In this document: in pieces, positions 24,802 to 38,103 of the stretch
Numbering within the stretch: position 1 is the stretch's first letter
Layout of the letters: every line of letters begins with the position of its first letter
Origin: Cliona cf. orientalis
Lineage: Eukaryota > Porifera > Demospongiae > Clionaida > Clionaidae
Length of the DNA stretch: 64,000 nucleotides
NCBI GenBank assembly: GCA_963930775.1
Contig: OZ005694.1
Span: forward strand, 10,246,899-10,310,898
Direction: 5' to 3'
The notes under the pieces: model-generated
Seen by the model: the letters and a program-made list of their open reading frames with translations, nothing else
Told to the model about the DNA's origin: nothing
The model's database searches: none
Translations under genes and position numbers: made by a program

Positions 24802-27800
24802 TTATGTTGTAGGTTTAAGGATCTCTATGAAAATTGACCGAGCAGCTTCTGATAGCCCAGCTTTGTTTAGGGCATCTCTCAACCCTTCCAGGGTGGCATA
24901 GCTCGTACTTCCTCTCTGGTCCCCTGGAGCCCACTGGAGCCAGTTGGTTAGCATTGCATTGAGCAGACTCTTGGGTGCAGTAGCATACAAGGGAGGTCTG
25001 GCTTGAATTTCATTTAGCTCACTTGGACGGAATCCTAGGTATGTACCAATCTCTCTCCATTCAGCACTGTACTCGTTCAGTTTTTCATACAAAACTAAAT
25101 GGTTATTTTCTGAGAGTTTAGTGGATTTGGGTTCTCTTTCTTCAATCTGAGGCTCTGCAGCTGTTATCGCCGCATCTTCTTCTCTTTCAGTAGATGTTGT
25201 CACTGCATCTTCTTGTTCTTTTTCTTCCGCTGTTGTCGCCACATCTTCTTGTTCTCTTTCTTCAGGAGCTGTTATTGCTGCATCTTCTTGTTCTCTTTCT
25301 TCAGCTGTTGCCACATCTTCTTGTTCTATTTCTTTAGCTGTTGCCACATCTTCTTGTTCTCTTTCTTCAGCTGTTGCCACATCTTCTTGTTCTCTTTCTT
25401 CGGCTGTTGTTGCCGCATCTTTTTGTTTTGGAGCAAGTGTCCACTGGGCCTTTTCTGTATCTGTAATAAAAAGAATTGCGTGAGCAATGACATAATTTTG
25501 CTACTGTAAGTCGAGCAATGACCAAAAAAACAAAAAAAACTTCAGTGCCGGTTGAATGGCTTCCCGGGCCATTCGTAACTGAGTCATGCATGCATGATCA
25601 TGCACGCACATTAAGTCACACAGACAGACAAATTTAATGAAACCTTAGTATGATAATGAATAGTATACATGATGCATGATGCATATTAGCTTTATGCAAT
25701 AATGATATAGCCCAAAATTAATGTTTAACACTTACCCCAGTGGACGTATTCCTGCAGACAAGACACCTTTGTGACTTTGAGGCTTGTACGTCCATTGATA
25801 CTGACTATAAATTCCTTGCTATCCTTTAATACTCGGGCAATATCGCTTGATAGGAATAGTGAATCACCAGTTGAAGTGATTGGGTCATCTGAATCCAGTT
25901 CATTTACATCAATGAAAGGAGTTGAATCACTCACATGTACATAATATTCTTGAAGAGATATCGTTTCACAGAATTCTTCTTTCGCTTGATGAATTTTTCT
26001 TATAATCTCAAACAGCATTTTAGTGCAAGTAGTAATCTGTGCTATTTCAGATTTAGTTACGACAATAATTCCTTTGCCTTTATTGATCATCTCAACAAAG
26101 CATTCCACTCCTTCCTCCATTAACCAATGGATGCCATTCTTCCACATAGTGCAGCGACAATTATGTAATCGAAGAGTTGCTAAGACATCATCTCCCATTG
26201 ATGAGGGATCATATGCTGCTGGGAGAGCAAACGCATGTGCTAGTCGAAGAAGCAAGACATGAAGAAATCTCGGAGGAAGGTAGTCAAATGTTTTACCACA
26301 CTTCAGGTACCAACTAATGCACTTGTAGCCTTCAGGAATTGTAATTATATTTTCTCTCCCCTCAATTTCACATAGCGAAGGGAAATAAAGCAAAGGTTCA
26401 GCATCAGGATCTTCCGAGGGTGTTACAGAGTATGTTTCATCAGATTTTATCTCAGCATGACTGAACTCCTGACAGTACTGGAGCTCAATTAGACACTCAG
26501 TAGCGATATATTCAGGAAGTATGCTGCTTAAATATGTCTGTGGAAGAATGCCCATACTAGCACTGTGTGGATCTGTGGACAATGGGAATGTTTGGGCTGA
26601 ATCTTTTGAGAATAAAAGCTTGTGCACTTCATTAGTCAGCTTGGAGATATTTAAGAGCAGCAAGTAGTCCTCAACCTTACCACTCTTGCTTGCTATTATC
26701 ATCAGCAATCCAATATTATGAAGCTCCATTATTTTAGGGTATATAGACTCAGCTGCATTGGGCAAATGGATTCCAGTTTCCATGATATGAGTCAGAAGAG
26801 TTTGAATTCTGCACGTGACAGTACCTTTGAAATCTTTCTCAAATAATCCAAGAATAATGGCTGCTTCTACTGAAAGACGATATGTTGATGCTCTTTTTAC
26901 TATCTGATTTAATGTATGATGCACACATGTTGATGAACGAGGATTGCAACAATTTATAATTAAATCATTTTTACCCTTGACAATTTCAATCGCTGGGACT
27001 TTTGATGAAAGGGAAAAGTACTTATGAGTAAAATCGGATACTAAAACAGCCTTCCTCGTTGCTTCTTGTTTGGTAATGAGATCGATATGGCTACCAATTA
27101 CTAATACTTTACAACTATTTTCTTTTAGTTTTGCACAATGATACGAAATAAAGCCAAACCAGTACCCAAGCTCTTCAAAGACATGCTTGCTATCTTTCTG
27201 AAAATCTACAAGCACCAAAAACACATTTGTTCCCTGGTTTGACTGCATTACACTTGACATAATTGCTGAATGTGAGGAATAATACTCTGGATCCCCAGCA
27301 AAGTCATAGTAAAGTACTCTTCCAATGGATTTGTGTCTATATTCAGAAGGAATGATCCCACTGGTGTGAGGAGGAACTATAGCTTCTGAAACTTGCTTAA
27401 ACGAAGAAAAGAAATTTTGCCTCTTTAATGATTCAATCAGTGTGCTTTTACCTGATTGCTTGTATCCTAGGACAAATACTCTTGTTAGTCTCTGTGCACC
27501 AGAGTATTTTTTGGAGGATAGGACTTGTATCTGCTTATAATCATCCTGAATTCTATCATGCTCTCCTTTCAAATACAATTCAATTATATTTCTAGTATTC
27601 GCATTACTCGCAACTTCCAAAGCAGATTTTCCAGAACCATTTCTTAAATAAACTGGAGCATGAAAAGCATGAAGTAGCTTGTGCACACATTTATTTTTTC
27701 CATAAATTGCCGATAAATGCAGTGGTGAATTTCCGTCAGTATCTGTGGAGACCAGTGAAAAATTAAAAGCATTTACTAATGTCTGTGCTAGGTCATCTTG

Positions 27801-29966
27801 ATCATATAAACATGCATAGTGTAAAAGATTTTTTCCCTTAACTCCAGTAACATTAATATCAGCTTTGTGTTCTTCCACAAGTGTTTGAAAGAATGTAAGG
27901 TGTCCTTTGATGCACGCCAAATGAAGTGGAGTTTCTGTTTTATTATTCTGATGGTTCACAGGAGAGTGATATTTAGATATCAGCAGTGTAGCTACTTCAC
28001 TATTACCACCTAAGGCAGCATAATGGAGGGGGATGTTCCCATCATTATCAGATTCTTGAATCATTGAATCAAGCTTGTAGTTTGTCACTAGATGTTCTAT
28101 TAACTCCAGATGTCCTTGTTGACAAGCAAGGTGCAATAAACTGCAACCATCAGTTCCCTTGTAGTCAGCACTACAATTTAATTCTTTAATAAAGCAGTCT
28201 ACCACCTCTGCTTGTCCATTAAAGGCTGCTCTTTGCAATGGTGTATGATTGTTTATATCACAGGAATTACTATCTGCTTTATGCTCTTCTACAAATGCTA
28301 TAATAAACATTGGATGTGCATTGGTACATGCCAAATGAAGTGGAGTTTCTTTTTTGTTATTAAGAGGAGACACAGGAGAGCCGTACTTTGTTATCAGCAG
28401 TGTAGCTATTTCAATTTTACCACCCACAGCAGCATAATGAAGAGGAGTATTCTCGTAGTCATCATGAATATTTGGATCAAACTTGTAGTCTATCACTAAT
28501 TGCTCTACTAGGGTTAGATGTCCTTGTTGACATGCAAGGTGCAATAAATTGCAACCATCAGTTCCCTTGTCGTCAGCACTACAATTCAATTCTGTAATGA
28601 AACATTTTACCACCTCAGCTTGTCCATTGAAAGCTGCACTTAATAATGGAGTGTGATTGTTTATGTCATGAGTATTGATATCTGCTTTGTGTTTTATCAC
28701 AAGTGTTCGAATAAATGCTGAATATCCTTTAATACAAGCCAAATGAAGTGGAGTTTCCTTTTTATTATTCTGAGGATTGATGGGGGAGCCTAATTTCATT
28801 ATCAGTAATGTAGCTACTTCACTTTTTCCACTCAAGGCGGTGTAATGAAGAGGAGTATTTCCATTATTATCAGTAAATTTTGCATTAAGCCCATAGTGTA
28901 TCACTAGTTGCTCTACCACCTTCAGGAGCCCTAGTTGACAAGCAAGGTGCAATAAGCAACTAACCTTAATGTCAGCAATAGCAGTACCCCTTAATAATAC
29001 ACTCAACTGATATTGTGTTAACAACATTTCAACTACTTCAAGTTGAGTTTCACGACAAGCCAACTGCAGTGGTGTCATATGATCGTTTCCTTTACAGTTG
29101 GGGTTATAATTAAATTCATTAATCAAAAAGTTAATGGTATTAATTTGTCCATATCGGGCAGCTGCACACAGTAAACTATCATCACGAAATACATCTTGTA
29201 AACCATATTTGACCACAAGTAACTTTGCAATACTGAGGTGGCCTTTGCTACAAGCCACATCAAGCGGTGATTCGTTGTACTTATTTCTACAATTTATAGC
29301 CATATGAGCGTCACCGTAATTATTAGTAAGTGTTCTCATTATCTTCTCCCAGCCACCGCTAACAATATAGTGAAATGAATTGTTTCCATTGTTATCATTA
29401 GATAATGGCGCCATCTGGTACTTTGTTATTAATACTTTTACTAGCTCTGTATATCCTTCATAACAAGCATAGTGTAATATGGTCCTGCCTTCACAACCTT
29501 TTGTGCTTGGATTACACCTGAACATATCAATCAAGCATTCTATGATATCTGTACATCCATGTCTTGCTGCTGTATGTAATGGCGTATCATTGTCTTTGTC
29601 GCGAGCATTTAAGTCTGCCTTATACCCTATGATAAGCACTCTAGTAACATCAAGGCATCCACTGCCACAAGCAACATGAAGTGGAGTTTGTTCCTTTTCA
29701 TTTTTACAGTCAACAGGCCAATTGTATTTTGTGATTAGTAGTCTTACTGTTGCGACTTGACCACATGAAGCAGCAGTATGGAGCAAATGACACTCTGACA
29801 CTAGATCTACACCATACCTGTCTAGACTTTGATCCAGTATGGTATTAATTTTTGCTAAATTTCCTTCTGTGATAGCAGCATGGAGCTCTACGACTGGTAC
29901 TGTTAAGTCCTTGTTGTCGAGTGGCTGTAGCTGTAGGCTCAAACTTGTAGAATTTTCGGATGCCAT
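24802..29966 (-). CDS. Ankyrin-ROC-COR-death domain protein, locus 4 (intact)
   Basis: Two exons, 29966-25736 (donor GTAAGT) and 25460-24802 (acceptor TTACAG), join in frame (4,890 nt, 1,629 residues). The ankyrin region runs from about 30 to 750, some 130 residues shorter than in locus 2, so about four repeats fewer. The ROC-like GTPase has P-loop GYKQSGKST at 834, DFAG plus DPEYY about 55 residues later, and GSHIDLIT. A COR-like region and a post-COR block of the second subtype (EYYVHVSDSTPFIDVNELD) follow. Exon 2 has about six EEREQED-type linker units and a C-terminal death domain (WREIGTYLGF, NWLQW). Domain order resembles DAPK1 without the kinase. A GTP-regulated death-domain adaptor is a reasonable inference, not shown by the sequence. 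Confidence 0.9.
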
Positions 29967-30269
29967 TGGGGGTCAACTCAATGTGAATACTGAGCACACA
30001 GATATTCAATAATTTTGTACTCTCACAGTGTATAATACCACAGATATTATAAATTTTACCTAGTACGACAAAATCGATTTCCAGGTCTAGAACCTTGAAC
30101 TGTTGTACGTGTTTATTAGACTCGTTACACGGCTCTCTAAAATAATTAACATTTTTATGACAGCGACTGTTAATGCTAGCTTCAATACTTACTACCTCTT
30201 CTTTGTTGATCAATACGGTGCGATGAGTACCACACCCACTTTTGATCTTGTGGCCTAAAATTCCCGGCA

Positions 30270-30278
30270 TTACGTCAT
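30270..30278 (-). promoter_or_regulatory. CRE/ATF-like site upstream of locus 4
   Basis: TTACGTCAT on the + strand, about 305 bp upstream of the start codon, in the shared context. Confidence 0.45.
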
Positions 30279-31098
30279 AAAATTAATATTAAAATTTTTC
30301 GCACAGATGAATCCCGCAATCTCCTTGCTGTGCTGAAGCTATTCATATTATAATCAGATCCACTAGTCCTAGATTTAGAAGAGGACCTAAACATTATTGC
30401 TTACTAGAATTATTAGTGCTATGTTTCCATACATTAATAATAATTATTTTGATGCAATGGGCTATTCCAGTTAATAAGGATACACCCCCATGGAAGAACA
30501 CTAATTAGTCTTCAGGGTTTTTTTTTGGAGAATCTAATTTCTGTCTTATGGGCTCAAAATAACATTTAATAATTCGTCTGATGGGTATCTTAAATTAGAT
30601 TAATAATTTGTCTAATGGGTTGATGGGTATTTTTAAAAAAAGTGAGGGCGAATCAAATCATACAATTAATTATTAATAATAATAACCAATATTTCAAAAT
30701 AATTTACTCTTCAGCCTTAAATTACATATACATCTCAGATGCTCCCACAACCAGGTGTCATAGTGCTATATTATTACAGTATACAGTGCATGGACCCCTC
30801 TATAAGGACATCCCTGAAATGATGAAACCTCCCTTAATCAGGACATCAAGCATGGTTCCAGCAACCTATAGCTAGAAAGGTGCATAAAATTACCCCTGAA
30901 ATGAGAACACTTTTGATCAGGATACCTTAAGCTGTCCCAATTCAGAATATACAGAGGATTCTACTCTACTGTAGGAGTATTGAACCACACTATCACATAC
31001 AGTATATCCTAGCTCTAGAGTATGTCTGTGCACACCGACCCCATAGGATAAATATTGGATAAACTAAAAGGGGTCAGATATAGCTACCCGTTCAGACT

Positions 31099-31703
31099 AA
31101 TTATGACCGGCTCTGAAAAAAGGGACCACTCGGGATACCATATATAGCCTGAAAATTTGGCGGGGAATAAAATCTGGCGGTTTGGCGGTCTATATTACAA
31201 CCGCCAAATTAAAATCTGCCAAAATTTCCTACTCGCATATATACGTATGGCGATTCCGTACCGAACCGCCAAATTTAAATCCACCAATAGTCTTGCAATA
31301 GCAATTTTGGGCTCAATCGCCGAATTTAATGCCCACCAATATTTCTGGCTATATGGTATTTCATAAAAATTGAGTTTTTAGCAAGGATTGATCTGTGTGT
31401 GCTGAATCCAATGGTGCAAGTTTCATGAAAATTTATATTGATCACAAGTGGAGTTATGACCATTTTTTATACACAGAGATAGATATAATAATTATTCGAT
31501 TTTCGGAAAATGCGTATATTTAATTAAATTTTGTATTAAATTGTATGTATCTGAGCAATTGTTTGCGCCCATAACGATAGTTTACATTTGCAACTACATA
31601 AACATAGCATATCAATATGAAGCCAAAATCCTATAGTTTTTGGTAAAGTAAAAAAATGAAATTTTATCCCGAGTGGTCCCTTTTCTCAGAGCAGTTCACA
31701 ATT
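31099..31703. mobile_element. TIR element with a second element nested in it
   Basis: The left arm AATTATGACCGGCTCTGAAA and the right arm TTCTCAGAGCAGTTCACAAT form imperfect inverted repeats of about 38 bp. They include the shared segment GGGACCACTCGGGATA. The TA-flanked element at 31138-31356 sits directly inside the left arm's inner end. No open frame of note. Confidence 0.55.
31138..31356. mobile_element. TA-flanked CCATA element
   Basis: Flanked by TA (31136-31137 and 31357-31358). The ends read CCATATATAGCC and GGCTATATGG. The interior repeats the word TTTGGCGG/CCGCCAAA. It belongs with the other TA-flanked CCRTA elements in the window. Confidence 0.6.
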
Positions 31704-31867
31704 ATTTGGATACATACTATATGTATTGATACACAGCCTAGCTTTAATTTACATCATGATTTTGGTTTTATATTTTATCCCTAAAGATATAGATCGACCC
31801 CCTAGGGACATGATTTATATTATTGTCGACTTAGCTAATAATTATCCCTATGGAGAATTACGTAATA

Positions 31868-32110
31868 CCGTAGAGCTGGAAAATTTGGCAGGGAATAAAA
31901 TTGGGTGGGTTGATGGTATGCCTCTAAATTAAATTCTGATCTGCATGCATGTAATATATGTACACATAATAACAAGAGAGTATAAGATAATAATATTATA
32001 GCGATATCATACCATAACCGCCAATTTTAAAGTGCTGAATAGTGTGAAATGCGCCATTGGGACCCAAATTGCCTAACTTAAAATGACTGCCAATATTTTT
32101 GCCTATATGG
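31868..32110. mobile_element. TA-flanked CCGTA element
   Basis: Flanked by TA (31866-31867 and 32111-32112). The left end is CCGTAGAGCTGGAAAATTTGG and the right end CCAATATTTTTGCCTATATGG. The interior uses the words AAATTTGGC and GCCAATTTT, like the element at 31138-31356. Confidence 0.5.
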
Positions 32111-32845
32111 TATTAATCTAATCCAAGCTATCCTTCAAACAAACTCTCCCATTACCATAATAATTAATATGTGCTAAAGTATTATCATGGGGCTTACTTG
32201 GGCCAGTGTTCATTCTGTTTGTCACGGACTGTGTCAATCATGTTTATTTGCATATGATTTTTTCTAGGAGTTATGACTCTGTATGCGCATGGTGTACATG
32301 TGTATACACATTTGCATAACTATTGCAGTTGAGCCTTGCCATGTTTCTCTGGTTTCTGTATTGTAATGTTTCAGAGATGCTAGCTACTTGTTGAGCTCAA
32401 AAACTCCAGAAGATTTACCTAATATTATGCCACTTGTCGAGAGGTGAATAGTGAGGTACTGTTTATTATAATAATATTATTATTAGCTATCTTTGTTGTG
32501 ACAGCTAAATATCATGTTTCATGCAAGTAGTATGAACTAGCTATAATAAACTTGAGTACAGGTGTTAGCAACAGCAAGAAAGTAGATAGTGATCATTACT
32601 CATTGATTTAAGCTACATGTATAAACCAGTGCCCCCCCCCCCCTCCTCTGTATGCAACTCTGACCCCTTAGAAACGAGCCAGGCTTCCCCTTCAGAATAC
32701 CAGTATGTAAGTTTAGGTAAATAGCTAATAGGCCATGTTCACAATAATAATATTCTATTATCACCACTAGCATATCACAGGGAGAATGGCACTGTTGGTA
32801 TGCTAGTAAGATAGAGCTATCAGGAATTATGGCTGAGGACTCATA

Positions 32846-32877
<32 letters not shown>

Positions 32878-33373
32878 AATAGAAAATAAACAAGGAGGAG
32901 CTAGAGGGTCTGGCTGGTGTACTACTAAAGTATCCACAAAGAGAGGGAAGGGGTGGTGAATGAAGCTGGCCAACAGCAGCACTTGATCTATACTTTCCTG
33001 AGACTCCAGCTCAATTCAGGATCATGCAGTGCACTCTGCATGCAGTGTGTGCAATGGAGTTAGTGATTGTGCATGTGAAGCTCAGGGTGGTCTCCACCAC
33101 AGATGGAGTGATGCAGCCCTAGCGGTGCACATAATTAGTCTGTTTGGGTTAACACCTTCCTTATAAGGAAAGTGTGAATGTCACTATGTACACACCTGTC
33201 CACTGCTGCATAAAAGTTACTGCTTTGAGTTTGCAAAGCTCACTGGCAACCTATATAATATATTATATATGCTCCAATCTCATCACACTCTTAAACACAT
33301 TCCCCAAATTTATATGACATACAATGTACTCAGACAGCATTCACTCTCAAACTCAGAGCTTCAAAGGTCACAC

Positions 33374-33760
33374 TCTATTGTAATACCCTAATCACATCAC
33401 ATATACCCTAATCACATAGCACTTAAAAAACTCATACATACCCTAATCACTTCACACATACATAATATTATCATATCACACTCTCATACCCTAATCACAT
33501 CACACTCTATATATCCATACACTCTAATACCTCCAAACTATTCATGAACATACCCAATTAAACTATCACTTCATTGACTCATACACATACCCATTCCATC
33601 ATTGATCAATATAATAATAATACAATGTACCCTAATCACCTCAATTGCAATTGACTATTAAATTATCTCAATCACATCACACATACTCATATATACCCTC
33701 ATGATCCATAATACATACCTATATAGCCTAATAATCACATCAAATTAATACCCTAATATC
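33374..33760. repeat. Degenerate TACCCTAATCACATCACA satellite
   Basis: The words CCCTAATCACATCACA, ATACCCTAATCAC and close variants recur about ten times at irregular spacing, without an exact period. No open frame is present. Confidence 0.55.
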
Positions 33761-34083
33761 ACACAGCTCAAACACATAATTGCCAAGGTAAATAGTGGCA
33801 GAATATTCTCCAATACAGAGATTAGAGTTTCAAACAGGTTCATATTAGTATACACAGTGACACTGTGGGCAACATGCTCAATATAAAAGAATCAATATGT
33901 ACTAATTAAATTCCTATGTAACAAGTCAGTTATATGGCAGCCACTGCCTTGTATTGGCCTGCCTGCCATATTGTATCCCCTCACACATGCACTCATTGAC
34001 AAGTAACATAACACCACATACCCACTTAGATACATACAATCTCCATAATAATAATAATTATTATTATGGACTATACAGTACAC

Positions 34084-34283
34084 NNNNNNNNNNNNNNNNN
34101 NNNNNNNNNNNNNNNNNNNNNNNNNNNNNNNNNNNNNNNNNNNNNNNNNNNNNNNNNNNNNNNNNNNNNNNNNNNNNNNNNNNNNNNNNNNNNNNNNNNN
34201 NNNNNNNNNNNNNNNNNNNNNNNNNNNNNNNNNNNNNNNNNNNNNNNNNNNNNNNNNNNNNNNNNNNNNNNNNNNNNNNNNNN
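34084..34283. other. Assembly gap (200 N)
   Basis: A run of exactly 200 N, which looks like a scaffold spacer rather than a measured distance. It cuts locus 5 in the middle of an ankyrin repeat, and the sequence to its left is not ankyrin coding. Confidence 0.98.
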
Positions 34284-36969
34284 TACCACCTAAGGCAGCA
34301 TAATGGAGAGGGATGTTCCCATTATTATCAGATTCTTGAATCATTGAATCAAATTCTGTTGATAAATATTCTATTAACCCCAGATGTCCTTGTTGACAAG
34401 CAAGGTGCAATAAATTGCAACCATCAGTTCCCTTGAAATCAGCACTACAATTTAATTCTTTAATGAAGTAGTATACTACCTTGGTGTGTCCATTCAAGGC
34501 TACTCTTTGCAATGGTGTATGATTGTTGATATCACAGGCATTAGTATCTGCTCTGTATTCTGTGACAAGTAATTGAATAAACCCCAGATGACCTTTGGTA
34601 CAAGCCAAGTGAAGCGGTGTTTCATTTTTGTTATTTGGATGATTCACAGGGGCACCATACTCGGTTATCAGCAGTGTAGCTACTTCAATCTTACCACCTA
34701 AGGCAGAGTAATGAAGGGGAGTATTCCCATTATGATCACCAATCTTTACTATTTCTCTCGTCACTTTTTTTCTAAGTTTGTATTTGGTCATTATATACCT
34801 TACTGCCTTAACAAGTCCTTCTTCACAAGCAAAATGTAATAAATTACTTCCATCAGTTCTCGTGACATCAATACCAAATGAGTCTATTAAACATTTCATT
34901 ATATCAATTTGTCCACGATGTACAGCTCTGTGCAATGGAGTATAATTCATTATATTATCACGTACAAACAAGTCTGCTTTGCACTCTGATAAAAGGGTTG
35001 TGATAACTTGAGTATGACTACTAGTACAAGCCAAGTGTAGTGGTGATTGCCCAGTATTATTTTTACTACTAACTGGACAACCATACTTGGTAACAAGCAT
35101 TTTCACAACTGTCTTACTCCCACCCATGGCAGCCAAATGAACCAGCGTGTTTCCATCATCATCAATAGACAATGGGTCTAGTTTGCTATATGTCAACAAT
35201 GATTCAATTACCTCCATATGACCTTGACGGCAAGCACGGTGCAATAATATTATATATCTTTCCTTTTTTCCTTGTAATTGAGTACTTGAAATGTAGCCAA
35301 GTCTATTAATTATTATATAATTTATAATATGAAGATGTCCACGTAAAGCTGCTATATGTAGTGGAGTATCATTGTCTTCATTGCGGACATTCAGATCTGC
35401 TTTACACTCTAAGATAAGCATTTGGATAACTTTCAGGTGACCACTGTCACAGGCCAAGTGAAGTGGTGTTTCATTATTCTTGTTTGTGTAATCGACGGGA
35501 CAGCTGTACTTGCTTATTAACTGTTTTACCACAGTTTCTCTGCCAGCCAATGCAGCATAGTGGAGAGGGGTGTTTCCATCATCATCAGTAGACATTGGAT
35601 CCAGTTGATAAAAGGATATAAGTGTTTCCATTAGTGCAGCATGCCCTTGGTGACAGGCATGGTGAAGTGCAGTCACACCATTAAATCCCTTTGAAATTGG
35701 ATCACAGCCATAATCTTTAATTAAAGCATCTACTACAGCAGTTTGCCCATGTATGGCAGCTGTATGCAGTGGTGTGTTGTTACTGTGATCACGAGCATTC
35801 AAATCAGCACCGTGCTCTGTCACCAAAATTTTAATAATATCTACATGGCCAGCAATACAAGCGATATGAAGGGGTGATTGTTGGTTTCTATTCCGACAAT
35901 CAATAAGACCGTTCAGTTTCGTAAGGATCAGTTTTATTACTTTTGCCTGACCCTTTGACACCACATAGTGGAGAAGTGTTACAGTATTGATATCGCCCTT
36001 TGACATGTATCTTGTTATCAACAATTCAACTACTTTAAGCTGTTCTTCATGATAAGCAAACTGCAATATAGTCATACCATCTCTTCCTTTAGTGTTGAGA
36101 TCGTACCCAAATTTGTCAATTAAGCAACTAACAGTATCAGTTTGTCCATATCTGACAGCTACTCTTAATAAATTATCACCGTGACCAGCGGATTGTTTAA
36201 AACCATACTTAATGACAAACAACCTCGCAATATGGAGGTGGCCACAGCTGCAAGCCACATCAAATGCTGATTCACCATCTCTATTTCTACAATCCATTGC
36301 CATACGAATATTATTGTAATTAGTAGAGATTATTCTTACTATCTTCTCCCTACCACCACGGACAGCATAGTGAAGAGAATTATTTCCATTGTCATCATTA
36401 GACAATGGATTCATCAAGTACTGTTTTATTAGTACTTTTACTAGTTCAATGTGTCCTTCATAACAAGCATAGTGTAATATGGTCCTGCCTTCACACCCTA
36501 TTGTGCTAGGATCACAATCAAACTCGTCAACTAAGCACTTTATAACATCTATACGTCCGTGTCGTGCTGCTATATGTAGAGGTATATCATTTTGTTTGTC
36601 TCTAACATTTAAATCTGCTTTATACTCCATGAAAAGCACTCGGATAACATCAAGGTGTCCACTGCCACAAGCAACATGAAGTGGAGTTTGTTCCTTTTCA
36701 TTTTTATAGTCAACAGGCCAATTGTATTTTGTGATTAGTAGTCTTACTGTTGCAACTTGACCACATGAAGCAGCAGTATGGAGCAAATGATACTGTGACA
36801 CTAGATCTACACCATATCTGTCTAGACTTTGATCTAGTATGGTCTCCAGTTTTGTTAAATTTCCATCTGTGACAGCAGCATGGAGTTCTACCACTGGTAC
36901 TGTAGCTATGTCATTGTCATCAAGTGACTGTAACTGTAGGCTCAAACTTGTAGAATTTTTGGATGCCAT
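34284..36969 (-). CDS. Ankyrin repeat region of locus 5 (partial at gap)
   Basis: An open frame of about 895 codons starts at the same MASKNSTSLSL-type N-terminus as its neighbours and consists of ankyrin repeats up to the gap (last residues NIPLHYAALGG). Most of it matches locus 2 (for example DDDGNTPLHYAALAGRETVV). From about 34650 leftward it switches to the locus 1/3/4 type (CDINNHTPLQR, NCSADFKGTDGC). The GTPase, COR and death-domain parts are missing from the window. They may lie in the unsequenced gap or be misplaced; the sequence cannot distinguish an assembly loss from a real truncation. Confidence 0.8.
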
Positions 36970-37086
36970 TGGGAGTCAACTCAATGAGCATACAGATATT
37001 CAATAAAGTTGTTCTCTCAGTGTATAATACCACAGATATTAAGCTTTTTACTATGCCATATACTGTGTACAGTAGATAAGTTTTAA

Positions 37087-37824
37087 GGTACCATTAAATT
37101 GCGTGGGCGTGAGGTGGGGATATGACCCCCAAACCACATCAAAGTCATTAGTGAGGTGCATGTTGTGTAACCACGCCCTTTTAATTGCACAGGTCTCAGG
37201 GGTGTGGCTGCTAGAGCCGGAAGTGTTCATTTAATATCCTCCATGGACCGGAAGCCGAGCCGGAAGGGAGGGGCCAGGCCACGCCCAAAACAGCCCCACC
37301 CTGTTCCCCAAGGACCACCATTCTCAATCAAGTGCCTACTAACCACCGGATGTCCACCGGAAGCCCACAATCAATCCCAATTAAAACACACAGCTTCCTC
37401 AAGGCCAAAACACACACAAACACTTGGAGGCCGTTCTGCCACACCGCCCACGCAAGAGCTCACCTCATTTCCTGTGTGGGCGGAGTAACAACACGTCATC
37501 GCAACCACATCCGCTTCAAACCATCGTCAGCTTCCGCACGGCCGTACAGGCCCCTCGATCGCACCGCCGTACAGTGCCTCATTAACAGACATGGCCTCAC
37601 CTTTGACCTCCTGCCACGCCCCGAAAGCCTCCTGGCCGGGTTCAAAGGTCACCACCGCATCCGGGACACGCCCACCTATCGCCGCAGCCAAGTCCCCGGC
37701 CCCGATGTCCAAGCACTGGCCCGTGAAGCCACGCCCAATCGGAAGCAATAAAACCTGCATTAACGCACACGCACACACTCCACACAGTGCCAGGAACACG
37801 CCCACATGCTTAATTAGGCCTAAT

Positions 37825-37860
<36 letters not shown>

Positions 37861-38103
37861 TCGTTGCGGTTAATAGTTAAGCAAAAATGCTTTGATCTTG
37901 CTTTGATGTGGGCAATTACCGGCCTTTTCTTCAGGGGCCACTTCCGGTCGCTAATTACACGCGCATAATCATCCCTGGCCGATTCTGGACACGCCCACCT
38001 TCGACCGAAAGCACTCGTATGGCCTCTTCGGCCACGCCCCTTCACGATTCGCTAATTGAATTAGCCATTCCTGACGCTCACGCCCACGCAATTAAATGGT
38101 ACC
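37087..38103 (-). mobile_element. TTAA-type non-autonomous DNA element, copy B
   Basis: A 1,017-bp copy of the element at 22397-23412 in reverse orientation, with TTAA at 37083-37086 and 38104-38107. The two copies differ by scattered substitutions. It lies between the locus 5 start codon and its conserved upstream block. Copies A and B form an inverted pair about 13.7 kb apart enclosing loci 4 and 5. No transposase is encoded. Confidence 0.85.

Larger units (their letters stand above)
30456..34083. other. Non-homologous spacer, no gene seen
   Basis: Homology to the array unit stops at about 30455 (TTTTGATGCAAT), so this unit has no CDT1 tail. The following 3.6 kb holds small inverted-repeat elements, C-homopolymers (about 32631-32642 and 32847-32873) and a CCCTAATCACATCACA-type repeat. 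The ROC, COR and death-domain parts expected for locus 5 are not here. Confidence 0.6.

Noticed and set aside
30642-30875. Short frame in the spacer after locus 4
   Set aside because: Low complexity and AT-rich, with no splice context or recognisable domain.
32600-32893. Frame with poly-Gly across a C-homopolymer
   Set aside because: It is produced by the C-run, whose length is also unreliable in assemblies.
33374-33760. CRISPR-like array
   Set aside because: CCCTAATCACATCACA words recur at irregular distances with no constant spacers; a degenerate satellite in a eukaryotic genome.
33892-34436. Open frames running across the 200-N gap
   Set aside because: They are open only because N translates as X; the part left of the gap is not ankyrin-like.
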